A stretch of 64,000 bases of DNA from Streptomyces sp. NRRL S-37 (GTDB lineage Bacteria > Actinomycetota > Actinomycetes > Streptomycetales > Streptomycetaceae). Below the pieces are notes generated by a model. It saw only the letters and a program-made list of their open reading frames with translations. It ran no database searches and was not told where the DNA came from. Each line of letters starts with the position of its first letter. The first letter of the stretch is position 1. This document shows positions 1 to 7,251 of this stretch, one piece after another. The stretch is taken from the NCBI RefSeq assembly GCF_000721605.1, contig NZ_JOIZ01000027.1:54096-118095 (forward strand), given 5' to 3'. A program made the translations under genes and the position numbers.

Positions 1-1
1 C

Positions 2-1750
2 GCCCGCGACTCCGGGCTGACCGTGGAGATCGGCGGTGACGCCCTTCAGGCCGTCCCGCACACCGGTGCCGCCGAGATCATCGGCATCGGCGTCGCCGCG
101 GTCGTCCTCGTCATCACCTTCGGCTCGCTGCTCGCGGCCGGGCTGCCGCTGCTCACCGCGATCGTCGGCGTCGGCATCGGCGTCTCCAGCATCACCGCCC
201 TGGCCAGCACCCTGGACCTCGGCTCCACCACCTCCATCCTGGCCTCGATGATCGGCCTCGCGGTCGGCATCGACTACGCGCTGTTCGTCGTCTCCCGCTA
301 CCGGGCCGAACTGGCCGAGGGCCGCGGGCGCGAGGAGGCGGCCGGCCGGGCCGTCGGCACCGCGGGCTCCGCCGTGGTCTTCGCCGGTCTCACCGTCGTG
401 ATCGCCCTGGTCGGTCTGTCCGTCGTCAACATCCCGATGCTGACCAAGATGGGCATCGCCGCCGCCGGCACGGTCGCCCTCGCGGTCCTGATCGCCCTCA
501 CCCTGGTCCCCGCCCTGCTCGGCTACGCCGGCCGCCGGGTCCGCCCCGCCGGCGAGAAGAGCAAGCTGCTCGGCGGGGGCCGCGCCGCGGAGAAGCCGCA
601 GCGCCCGAACATGGGCACCCGCTGGGCGAGCTTCGTCGTACGCCGTCCGCTGGCCGTGCTGCTGCTCGGCGTGGTCGGCCTGGGAGCCGCGGCCGTCCCG
701 GCCGCCTCGCTCGAACTGGGCCTGCCCGACGACGGTTCCCAGCCGACGTCCACCACCCAGCGCCGCGCCTACGACCTGCTCTCCGAGGGCTTCGGCCCCG
801 GCTTCAACGGCCCGCTGGTGGTCGTGGTCGACGCCAAGGGAAGTGACGACCCGCAGGCCGTCTTCCAGCAGGCCGGCGACGACATCAAGGGCCTCGACAA
901 CGTCGTGAACGTCGCCCCGGCCGCCCCCAACAAGGCCGGCGACACGGCGACGATCACCGTCGTCCCCGACTCCAAGCCCTCCTCGGTGACCACCGAGGAC
1001 CTGGTGCACGACATCCGTGACACCGGCGCGGACATCAAGGCCGACACCGGCGCCGACGTCCTGGTCACCGGCGCCACGGCCATGAACATCGACGTCTCGC
1101 AGAAGCTCAACGACGCGCTGGTGCCGTACCTGGTCCTGGTGGTCGGCCTGGCGTTCCTGCTGCTGATCGTCGTCTTCCGGTCGATCCTGGTCCCGCTGAA
1201 GGCGGCCCTCGGCTTCCTGCTGTCGGTCCTCGCGGCCCTCGGCGCGGTCGTCGCGGTCTACCAGTGGGGCTGGCTGTCCGGCCTGATGGGCGTCGAGGAG
1301 ACCGGCCCGATCATGTCGATGATGCCGATCTTCATGGTCGGCGTGGTCTTCGGACTGGCCATGGACTACGAGGTGTTCCTCGTGACCCGGATGCGGGAGG
1401 CCTACGTCCACGGGGAGAAGCCCGCCCAGGCCGTGGTGACCGGCTTCAAGTACAGCGCCCGGGTGGTGACCGCCGCGGCGGTGATCATGATGGCGGTGTT
1501 CTCCGGCTTCATCGGCTCCAGCGAGCAGATGGTCAAGATGATCGGCTTCGGCCTCGCCGTCGCCGTCCTCTTCGACGCGTTCGTCGTCCGCATGACGATC
1601 GTCCCGGCGGTGCTGGCCCTGCTTGGCGACAAGGCCTGGTGGCTGCCGAAGTGGCTGGACCGGATCCTGCCCAACGTGGACGTCGAGGGCGAGGGCCTGC
1701 GCACGGACGACGACCGCAAGGACGAGGACCGGGAACTCGTCCGGGCCTGA
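2..1750 (+). CDS. MMPL/RND-family membrane transporter, C-terminal part (5' end outside window)
   Basis: The reading frame is open from the first bases, so the gene starts upstream; about 582 residues are visible, against roughly 700-750 for a full MMPL protein. The visible part has the typical two-repeat layout. A membrane block contains IDYALFVVSRYR, followed by a hydrophilic extracytoplasmic domain (roughly residues 230-365) and a second membrane block with the equivalent MDYEVFLVTRMREAY. The tail is short and acidic. Family members export lipids or drugs using the proton gradient; the substrate here cannot be read from sequence. A strong hairpin terminator follows the stop codon. Confidence 0.93.
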   Translation, partial: ARDSGLTVEIGGDALQAVPHTGAAEIIGIGVAAVVLVITFGSLLAAGLPLLTAIVGVGIGVSSITALASTLDLGSTTSILASMIGLAVGIDYALFVVSRYRAELAEGRGREEAAGRAVGTAGSAVVFAGLTVVIALVGLSVVNIPMLTKMGIAAAGTVALAVLIALTLVPALLGYAGRRVRPAGEKSKLLGGGRAAEKPQRPNMGTRWASFVVRRPLAVLLLGVVGLGAAAVPAASLELGLPDDGSQPTSTTQRRAYDLLSEGFGPGFNGPLVVVVDAKGSDDPQAVFQQAGDDIKGLDNVVNVAPAAPNKAGDTATITVVPDSKPSSVTTEDLVHDIRDTGADIKADTGADVLVTGATAMNIDVSQKLNDALVPYLVLVVGLAFLLLIVVFRSILVPLKAALGFLLSVLAALGAVVAVYQWGWLSGLMGVEETGPIMSMMPIFMVGVVFGLAMDYEVFLVTRMREAYVHGEKPAQAVVTGFKYSARVVTAAAVIMMAVFSGFIGSSEQMVKMIGFGLAVAVLFDAFVVRMTIVPAVLALLGDKAWWLPKWLDRILPNVDVEGEGLRTDDDRKDEDRELVRA

Positions 1751-1773
1751 CGGCCTGAGCGGTACGCAGAACC

Positions 1774-1815
1774 AGCCGGTGAGGGCTCCGTGGGGACGGG
1801 GCGCCCTCACCGGCT
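1774..1815 (+). terminator. Hairpin terminator after the MMPL gene
   Basis: A perfect 13-bp inverted repeat (AGCCGGTGAGGGC and its complement) surrounds a 16-base loop and starts 24 bp after the MMPL stop codon. A short pyrimidine tract follows, with no long T run, as is usual for Streptomyces terminators. Confidence 0.75.
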
Positions 1816-2155
1816 TCCCTCTGCGCACGGTGTGTCAGGTGTCGTGGATCATGGAGCGGCGTCCGTCGCGAACGGCCCAGGCCGCCAGCTCTCCGTTAAT
1901 GGACCCTACGGGCATCTGCGTCATGCGTTAAAGGTACATAGCGCCCCATGTGTACACACTGGCTCGTTGCTGCCGACGCTCACGGTCGCCCCAGTGCGAC
2001 GTGCGCGAGCGCACTGGATGATTCGGCCTCTCCGCCCGGCCTGCCTCGTTCAGGATCGAGCCTGATGTTAACGCTTGCATTAACATCAGGCTCATTCCGG
2101 TCGCCGAGGAGCGATACCGCATGCATATGACCGATCTTGAAACCAGGGAGTACGA
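1816..2155. other. Gene-poor stretch between the MMPL gene and a HigA-like antitoxin gene
   Basis: No convincing intact gene lies in these 340 bases. Base composition is lower in GC than the flanks, with several TTAA and TGTACAC stretches. The right end holds a 36-bp palindrome and the apparent tail of a toxin gene, listed separately. The remainder shows nothing I can assign. Confidence 0.6.
2058..2093. promoter_or_regulatory. 36-bp palindrome upstream of the HigA-like antitoxin
   Basis: The arms GAGCCTGATGTTAA and TTAACATCAGGCTC are perfect 14-bp complements separated by the 8 bases CGCTTGCA. The site ends 62 bp before the antitoxin start codon. Antitoxins of the XRE/HigA type repress their own operon by binding such palindromes, so an operator is the preferred reading. 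It also falls inside the frame of the truncated toxin, so it could instead mark a deletion junction. Confidence 0.5.
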
Positions 2156-2159
2156 ATGA
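2091..2159 (+). pseudogene. Possible C-terminal remnant of a HigB/Gp49-like toxin gene
   Basis: In the frame whose TGA overlaps the antitoxin ATG (ATGA at 2156-2159) the sequence reads LIPVAEERYRMHMTDLE followed by TREYE and stop. To my eye this resembles the C-terminal helix of actinobacterial HigB-type toxins, which often end in an IPxAxxxY...hLxxLE pattern; this is recalled, not searched. The 4-bp overlap is the usual toxin-antitoxin spacing. Upstream the frame is closed by a TGA at 2019-2021 and no RelE-like core is visible, so the toxin appears to have been lost. A chance match over only about 22 residues remains possible. Confidence 0.38.
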
Positions 2160-2494
2160 GAACGGTCGGCTGGGAGGAGGCCAAGCGCAAGGCCCGCGAG
2201 CGGCGTGAGGTCGCTGGGCTGCCGGTGCGTTCGGCTGAGGAGAAGCAGGCGGCCATGGACAGGCTGACCGCCGAGGTGCGCGCTTTCAAGCTGGCAGAGG
2301 TCCGGCGTGACCAGGCGTTGACCCAGCGCCAGGTCGCCGCGTCCATGGGAGTTTCGGCACCTCGTGTCTCCGCGATCGAGCACGGCGAGCTGGACCGGGC
2401 CGAGGTCGCGACACTCCGGGCCTATGTGGAAGCGCTCGGGGGCCGGCTCCGTGTGGTCGCGGACTTCGGGGACGCGGAGTACACCGTGGCCTGA
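2156..2494 (+). CDS. XRE-family HigA-like antitoxin / transcriptional regulator
   Basis: 112 residues. The C-terminal half holds a helix-turn-helix (TQRQVAASMGVSAPRVSAIE, about residues 60-79) followed by a Leu/Val-rich tail ending GDAEYTVA, typical of HigA antitoxins paired with Gp49-like toxins. The N-terminal 45 residues are charged and probably neutralise the toxin. The ATG has a GGGAG ribosome-binding site 5 bases upstream and overlaps the stop of the toxin-like frame. With no intact toxin next to it, it is either an orphan antitoxin or a plain regulator. The palindrome at 2058-2093 is its likely operator. Confidence 0.8.
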   Translation: MRTVGWEEAKRKARERREVAGLPVRSAEEKQAAMDRLTAEVRAFKLAEVRRDQALTQRQVAASMGVSAPRVSAIEHGELDRAEVATLRAYVEALGGRLRVVADFGDAEYTVA

Positions 2495-2586
2495 GCCGGT
2501 CGCCACGTTTCCGTCGGACACGGGCGGGTGCGCGGGTGCGGGGCGAGGGGCACTCTGGAATGAGAGGAATTCCGGAGGTGATCCTC

Positions 2587-2862
2587 ATGACGCACACCGC
2601 AGTGGGATGGCACGTGGACCTGGAGTTCGAGGAGGACGACCGGCAGACGCGCGCCGCCGCGATGGTCCGGCTGCCCGACGGGAGTGAGGTACGGGCCCAC
2701 GGCCACGCGAACCGGCACCACACCGACTCCAATCAGCCACGGGTCGGGGAGGAGATCGCCGGCGCACGCGCGCTGAACGAACTCGCCATGCAGATGCTGA
2801 CCAAGGCGCACGGCGAGATCGACGACGCGTCGGGCCGCGTCTCGCACCCGATCCACGTCTAG
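2587..2862 (+). CDS. DUF1876 family protein
   Basis: 91 residues matching the actinobacterial DUF1876 family end to end: WHVDLEFEEDD near the start, VRLPDGSEVRAHGHA in the middle and SHPIHV at the C-terminus. Function is unknown; members are small, acidic, soluble and common in Streptomyces and Mycobacterium. The start is fixed by an almost ideal ribosome-binding site, GGAGGTGATCC at 2574-2584, complementary to the 16S rRNA tail. The TAG stop shares a CTAG with the convergent hydrolase gene. Confidence 0.85.
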   Translation: MTHTAVGWHVDLEFEEDDRQTRAAAMVRLPDGSEVRAHGHANRHHTDSNQPRVGEEIAGARALNELAMQMLTKAHGEIDDASGRVSHPIHV

Positions 2863-4013
2863 GCCGAAAGAGCCTGCCGTACCGCCCGTATCAGCGCCTG
2901 GGCCCTGGGGTCCGCCGTCACCGTCCTGCGGAAGCCGTTGGTGACGTAGCCGAAGCCGATGCCCGACTCCGGGTCGGCGAAGCCGAGGGAGCCGCCGCGG
3001 CCGGGGTGGCCGAAGGAGCCCGGGGCCAGGAGGGGGGAGGCGCCGCCGTGCAGCATGTAGCCGAGCCCGAAGCGGGTGTTCACGACCAGCACCCGGTCGG
3101 GGCCGGCCGACTCCTCGGCGCGGGCGAGTTCCACGGTGGCCGGGTCGAGGAGGCGTACGCCGTCGACCGGGCCGGTCAGTGACGCGTAGAAGCGCGCCAG
3201 CCCGTCCGCCGTCGCGATTCCGTTGGCGGCGGGCAGGGACGCCGCGTGGAAGGCCGGGGCGTTCTGGTCCGGGAAGGGGGTGATCGCCGCGAAGGCGCGG
3301 CGGGTGAGGGAGGACGGGTCGGCGTAGGCGTCGGTGACCGAGCGCTTGGGGCGGGCGCGGAGCGTCCCGGACGGCTCGGGGCCCTCGACCCTGCCGACCG
3401 TGCCCACGCGGTGGGCCTGCGCGTCCGGCAGCCCCACCCACAGGTCGAGGCCCAGCGGCCCGGCGATCTCCGACGCGATCCACTCGCCGCAGCCCCGGCC
3501 GGTCACCCGGCGCACCAGCTCGTCGACCAGCCAACCGTAGGTCAGCGCGTGATAGCCGTGGCCGGTGCCCGGCTCCCAGGCGGGGGCCTGCGCGGCGACC
3601 GCCTCGGCGGCCCGTACGGGGTCGGCCGCCTCGTCCAGGATGAGCGGACGGTCCAGGACGGGGAGCCCCGCGCGGTGGTTCAGTACGTGCCGGACCAGCA
3701 GCCGCTCCTTGCCCTGCGCCTTGAACTCCGGCCAGTACCGGCCGACCGGCGCGTCCAGGTCCAGCTCGCCGCGCCGGTGCAGCAGCAGGAGGACGGCGGC
3801 GGCGACGCCCTTGGTCGCCGAGCGCACGACCTGCGCGGTGTCCCGCTCCCAGGGCCGCGTGCCGTCGACGTCCTTCACCCCGGCCCACAGGTCGACGACC
3901 CTGCGTCCGTCCCGGTACACGGCGACGGCCGCGCCCCGCTCCCCGAGCGCCTCGAAGTTCCGCGCGAACGCCTCCCGGACCGGTTCGAAACCCCCGGCCA
4001 CCGTGCCGTGCAC
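2859..4013 (-). CDS. Beta-lactamase-fold serine hydrolase (class C / esterase-like)
   Basis: 384 residues. The class C motifs are visible: SATK for the catalytic Ser-x-x-Lys (in VVRSATKGVAAAVLLLL), a downstream YHALTYGW for the Tyr-containing motif, and a C-terminal FGHPGRGGSLGFADPESGIGF region. No signal peptide is apparent, which favours a cytoplasmic esterase or amidase of the EstB/LpqK type over a resistance enzyme. I start at the GTG at 4013, with GAGGGA 7 bases upstream; the GTG at 4019 is an alternative. It is convergent with the DUF1876 gene and shares its stop region. Confidence 0.88.
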   Translation of the reverse strand: MHGTVAGGFEPVREAFARNFEALGERGAAVAVYRDGRRVVDLWAGVKDVDGTRPWERDTAQVVRSATKGVAAAVLLLLHRRGELDLDAPVGRYWPEFKAQGKERLLVRHVLNHRAGLPVLDRPLILDEAADPVRAAEAVAAQAPAWEPGTGHGYHALTYGWLVDELVRRVTGRGCGEWIASEIAGPLGLDLWVGLPDAQAHRVGTVGRVEGPEPSGTLRARPKRSVTDAYADPSSLTRRAFAAITPFPDQNAPAFHAASLPAANGIATADGLARFYASLTGPVDGVRLLDPATVELARAEESAGPDRVLVVNTRFGLGYMLHGGASPLLAPGSFGHPGRGGSLGFADPESGIGFGYVTNGFRRTVTADPRAQALIRAVRQALSA

Positions 4014-4122
4014 GTCCACGTCCCTCGGTCCTTCCCCTCGCCTGTGGCACTCGCCTGTGACAGTGCGTGCAACAGTGCCGGTCCGCCTGCGATTCCTGGG
4101 CGGAGGTGACTGTGCGCGATCG

Positions 4123-4884
4123 TTACGAACGGCCGGGCGCGGCCGGCACGGAGCGCGGATCGAAGCCGTACGGCAGCTCAAGCCGGTGGGCGCGCATCAG
4201 CGCGTCGTCGGCGAGCAGATCCGCCGTGGCGCCGTCCGCCGCGATCACACCGTCGCTGAGGATCAGTGAGCGCGGGCACAGTTCGAGGGCGTAGGGCAGG
4301 TCGTGGGTGACCATCAGGACGGTGACGTCCAGGGAGCGCAGGATGTCGGCGAGTTCGCGGCGGGAGGCGGGGTCCAGGTTGGAGGACGGCTCGTCCAGGA
4401 CCAGGATCTCCGGCTCCATCGCCAGGACGGTCGCCACGGCCACCCGGCGCCGCTGGCCGAAGGAGAGGTGGTGCGGCGGGCGGTCCTTGAACTCCGCCAT
4501 GCCGACCAGGCCCAGCGCCCGGTCCACCCGCTCCTCCAGCTCGGGCCCCCGCAGCCCGGCCGCCGCCGGACCGAACGCCACGTCCTCGCGCACCGTCGGC
4601 ATGAAGAGCTGGTCGTCCGGGTCCTGGAAGACGATGCCGACCCGGCGCCGGATCTCCGCCATGTGCTTCCTGCCCACGGGCAGCCCGGCCACCGTCACCG
4701 TGCCGGTGCCGCCGGTCAGGATGCCGTTGAGGTGGAGGACGAGGGTGGTCTTGCCGGCGCCGTTCGGGCCGAGCAGCGCGACCCGCTCGCCGCGCGTGAT
4801 CGAGAAGTCGACGCCGAACAGGGCCTGGTGGCCGTCGGGGTAGGCGAAGGCGAGGCCGGAGACCTCCAGGGAAGCAGTACTCAT
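4123..4884 (-). CDS. nikO: ECF-type nickel/cobalt transporter ATPase (NikO/CbiO)
   Basis: 253 residues, a single ABC domain: Walker A GPNGAGKT at residues 39-46, a Q-loop region ending FQDPDDQLFMPTVREDVAFGP (the DPDDQLF signature is typical of CbiO/EcfA), the LSFGQRRRVA signature, and Walker B ILVLDEP. It powers metal uptake with the Q transmembrane and MN substrate-capture proteins encoded just upstream. The ATG overlaps the stop of the Q gene by 4 bp (ATGA), so the three genes are translationally coupled. The Nur-like operator upstream of the operon favours nickel, hence the nik name; sequence alone does not separate Ni from Co. Confidence 0.9.
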   Translation of the reverse strand: MSTASLEVSGLAFAYPDGHQALFGVDFSITRGERVALLGPNGAGKTTLVLHLNGILTGGTGTVTVAGLPVGRKHMAEIRRRVGIVFQDPDDQLFMPTVREDVAFGPAAAGLRGPELEERVDRALGLVGMAEFKDRPPHHLSFGQRRRVAVATVLAMEPEILVLDEPSSNLDPASRRELADILRSLDVTVLMVTHDLPYALELCPRSLILSDGVIAADGATADLLADDALMRAHRLELPYGFDPRSVPAAPGRS

Positions 4885-5642
4885 AGGGCCCATCCCAGCA
4901 GACAGACGACGAGGGCGGCCGAGGGGAGGGCGAGGGCGTACGACCACTGCGCCCGGTCCGCGGTCACCTCGTCGATCACCGGCATGGAACCGGCGTAGCC
5001 GCGGCTGACCATGGCCAGGTGGACCCGCTCGCCGCGTTCGTAGGAGCGGATGAACAGCGCGCCCGCCGACTTGGCGAGGACGCCCCAGTGCCTCACCCCG
5101 CGCGCCTCGAAGCCGCGGGACTCGCGGGCGATCCGCATGCGCCGCATCTCGTCGGTGATGACGTCGCCGTAGCGGACCATGAAGGAGGCGATCTGCACCA
5201 GCAGCGGCGGCAGCCTCAGCCGCTGGAGGCCGAGGAGGAGTTCGCGCAGCTCGGTGGTGGAGGCGAGGAGGACCGAGGCGGCCACGCCCAGGGTGCCCTT
5301 GGCCAGCACGTTCCACGCGCCCCACAGTCCGTTCACGCTCAGCGACAGCCCGAGGACGTCGGTCCGTTCGCCCTCCGCGACGAACGGCAGGAGGACGGCG
5401 AAGGCGACGAACGGGACCTCGATCAGCAGCCGCTTGAGCAGGAAGCCGGCCGGGACGCGGGCGGCGTACGCGACGAGGGCGAGCAGTCCGGCGTACACCG
5501 CGAACGCCCACATCGCCTCGCGCGGGGTGGACACCACGACCAGGACGAAGGCGAAGACCGCGGTGAGCTTGGTGTGCGGCGGCAGGGCGTGCACGGGGGA
5601 GTGCCCGTGCCGGTAGAGCTTGTGCGCGTGACCCGCTCCCAC
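4881..5642 (-). CDS. nikQ: ECF-type nickel/cobalt transporter transmembrane protein (NikQ/CbiQ)
   Basis: 253 residues, N-terminus GAGHAHKLYRHGHSPVHALPPHTKL, which is characteristic of CbiQ, then four to five hydrophobic segments. The two Ala-Arg-Gly coupling helices are visible (ARESRGFEARG and AMVSRGYAGSMP); these contact the ATPase. GTG start at 5642, one base after the stop of the MN gene, and the 3' end overlaps nikO. It forms the T component of the transporter. Confidence 0.9.
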   Translation of the reverse strand: MGAGHAHKLYRHGHSPVHALPPHTKLTAVFAFVLVVVSTPREAMWAFAVYAGLLALVAYAARVPAGFLLKRLLIEVPFVAFAVLLPFVAEGERTDVLGLSLSVNGLWGAWNVLAKGTLGVAASVLLASTTELRELLLGLQRLRLPPLLVQIASFMVRYGDVITDEMRRMRIARESRGFEARGVRHWGVLAKSAGALFIRSYERGERVHLAMVSRGYAGSMPVIDEVTADRAQWSYALALPSAALVVCLLGWAL

Positions 5643-5643
5643 G

Positions 5644-6705
5644 TCAGACGCTCGTACGGGTGGGGGAGGCGGCGGCCTCGGCCTCCTCGCCGGTACGGCG
5701 CCTGCGGACCGCCCAGAACACTCCGGTGCCCGCGACGACCGTCACGCCCACCCCGATCACGCCGGCCAGGCCTCCGGAGAGGCGGGCGTCGTCGACGTCC
5801 TTGACGCCGTAGTCGGCGAGCGGGGAGCCGGCGATCGCGTGCTCCTCGGCCTTCTTGTCGATGCCGTGGTCGCCGGCGACCTTCTCCAGGCCGTCCGGGT
5901 CCGCGGAGGCGTAGAAGCTGACGAACCCGGCGAGGACCAGCGAGGTGACCAGGCCGGTGATCCACACCTTGCGCGGGGAACGGGCGGGGACGGGCTCCGG
6001 CTCCGGGGTGTCCGGGGCGTCGACCAGTTCGCCGTTCACCCGCAGCTTGAGCTTCTGCGTCAGGCCGCGCGCCCCGTGCACCAGGTCCGGGCGGACGGCG
6101 ATGACCGCGCCGACGGTCAGGGCGGTGATCACGGCCTCGCCGATGCCGATGAGGACGTGCACGCCCACCATGGCGCCGGCGACCTTGCCGAGGGAGACGT
6201 CGGCGGTGCCGCCGATCGCGTAGAGCAGCGTGAAGACGACGGCGGAGGCGGGGACGGAGACCAGGGCGGCGACGAAGGAGGCGGCGGTCACCGAGCGGCG
6301 GGTGCGCGGCAGCACCTTCACCAGGCCGCGGAAGAGCGCGTAGGCGACGACCGTGGTGACGATCGCCATGTCGGTGATGTTCACGCCGAGCGCGGTCAGC
6401 CCGCCGTCGGCGAAGAGGACGGCCTGCATCAGCAGGACGACGGAGACGCACAGGACCCCGGTGAAGGGGCCGACGAGGATCGCGGCGAGGGCGCCGCCGA
6501 GCAGATGGCCGCTGGTCCCCGCCGCGACGGGGAAGTTCAGCATCTGCACGGCGAAGATGAACGCCGCCACCAGTCCGGCCAGGGGCGCGGTGCGCTCGTC
6601 GAGTTCGCGGCGGGCGCCGCGCAGGCTCACGGCGATGGCGCCGGCGGCGACGACTCCGGCAGCGGCTGATATGGGGGCGTTGATGAATCCGTCAGGTGCG
6701 TGCAC
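5644..6705 (-). CDS. nikM: ECF-type nickel/cobalt substrate-capture protein, M and N domains fused (NikMN/CbiMN)
   Basis: 353 residues. The GTG start gives the family N-terminus HAPDGFIN, in which the His near the N-terminus is a metal ligand. Six to seven membrane helices of the CbiM domain follow (to about residue 215), then a charged linker and a PDGLE domain (SADPDGLEKVA...) with a final membrane helix. The PDGLE part stands in for a separate N subunit. An upstream in-frame ATG at 6771 was rejected because it breaks the conserved N-terminus and would run through the operator. First gene of the M-Q-O operon. Confidence 0.9.
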   Translation of the reverse strand: MHAPDGFINAPISAAAGVVAAGAIAVSLRGARRELDERTAPLAGLVAAFIFAVQMLNFPVAAGTSGHLLGGALAAILVGPFTGVLCVSVVLLMQAVLFADGGLTALGVNITDMAIVTTVVAYALFRGLVKVLPRTRRSVTAASFVAALVSVPASAVVFTLLYAIGGTADVSLGKVAGAMVGVHVLIGIGEAVITALTVGAVIAVRPDLVHGARGLTQKLKLRVNGELVDAPDTPEPEPVPARSPRKVWITGLVTSLVLAGFVSFYASADPDGLEKVAGDHGIDKKAEEHAIAGSPLADYGVKDVDDARLSGGLAGVIGVGVTVVAGTGVFWAVRRRRTGEEAEAAASPTRTSV

Positions 6706-6725
6706 GGACTCGATGATGTGGCCTG

Positions 6726-6742
6726 TTGCAAACGTTGCGCAA
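6726..6742 (-). promoter_or_regulatory. Candidate Nur (nickel regulator) operator
   Basis: On the minus strand the sequence is TTGCGC-AACGT-TTGCAA, matching the published Streptomyces Nur box tTGCaa-N5-ttGCAA at 10 of 12 half-site positions with exact N5 spacing. It lies 21 bp upstream of the MN start codon, where a Fur-family repressor would block transcription when nickel is plentiful. It is the main argument for nickel over cobalt as the transported ion. Binding has not been tested here. Confidence 0.6.
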
Positions 6743-6894
6743 GAGCGAGCCCCTTGTTTTACCTCATGCATAGCCCGGCTGTGATATGCGCCTCTCGGAC
6801 GCGCGAATTCCGGATCGGGTGCACGATGGAACGGGGGGCGGGTATACGGCTTGGACGGCTTTCATTCAGATCGGCGCAGCGTAAGGGGCCACCG

Positions 6895-7251
6895 ATGTCC
6901 GTGGTAGAGCAGTACGCGCGAGCCCACATCGTCACCGACGTCCTGGATGAGGACCGTGGAGCGGTACCCGTGGTACTGCGCTACGACTCCGAGCAGGACC
7001 CCCGCTGTGTCCACATGGAGCTTCCGGGCGCCGCGCCCCGCGAATGGACCGTCGCACGGGAACTGCTGGAGCAGGGGCTGCGCGCCCCCGCGGGCCGGGA
7101 CGAGATACGGGTGTGGCCGTGCGGCCGGGTCCAGGCCGTGGTCGAGTTCCACACCGCGCAGGGCGTGTCGGTGGTGCAGTTCGAGACCAAGACCCTGACC
7201 CGGTTCCTGCGGCGGACCTACGCGGCCGCCGCCGAACCCGTCCCGCACTGA
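6895..7251 (+). CDS. ssgE: SsgA-like sporulation/cell-division protein, probably SsgE
   Basis: 118 residues. The SALP family fold is recognisable from VPVVLRYDSEQDPRCVHMEL, the ARELLEQGL...GRDEIRVWPC central segment and VVQFETKTLTRFLRRTY near the end. SALPs direct septum placement and spore separation in sporulating actinomycetes; SsgE is linked to spore-chain fragmentation. The assignment to SsgE rests on similarity and on its place between the metal transporter and the PBP genes, as in S. coelicolor. ATG at 6895, with AAGGGG about 6 bases upstream. The whole gene is overlapped on the opposite strand by the extended PBP frame. Confidence 0.85.
   Translation: MSVVEQYARAHIVTDVLDEDRGAVPVVLRYDSEQDPRCVHMELPGAAPREWTVARELLEQGLRAPAGRDEIRVWPCGRVQAVVEFHTAQGVSVVQFETKTLTRFLRRTYAAAAEPVPH

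Noticed and set aside
4123..6705. Cobalamin riboswitch upstream of the metal transporter
   Set aside because: I see no B12-box or long structured leader between the MN start and ssgE; only the Nur-like palindrome is present.
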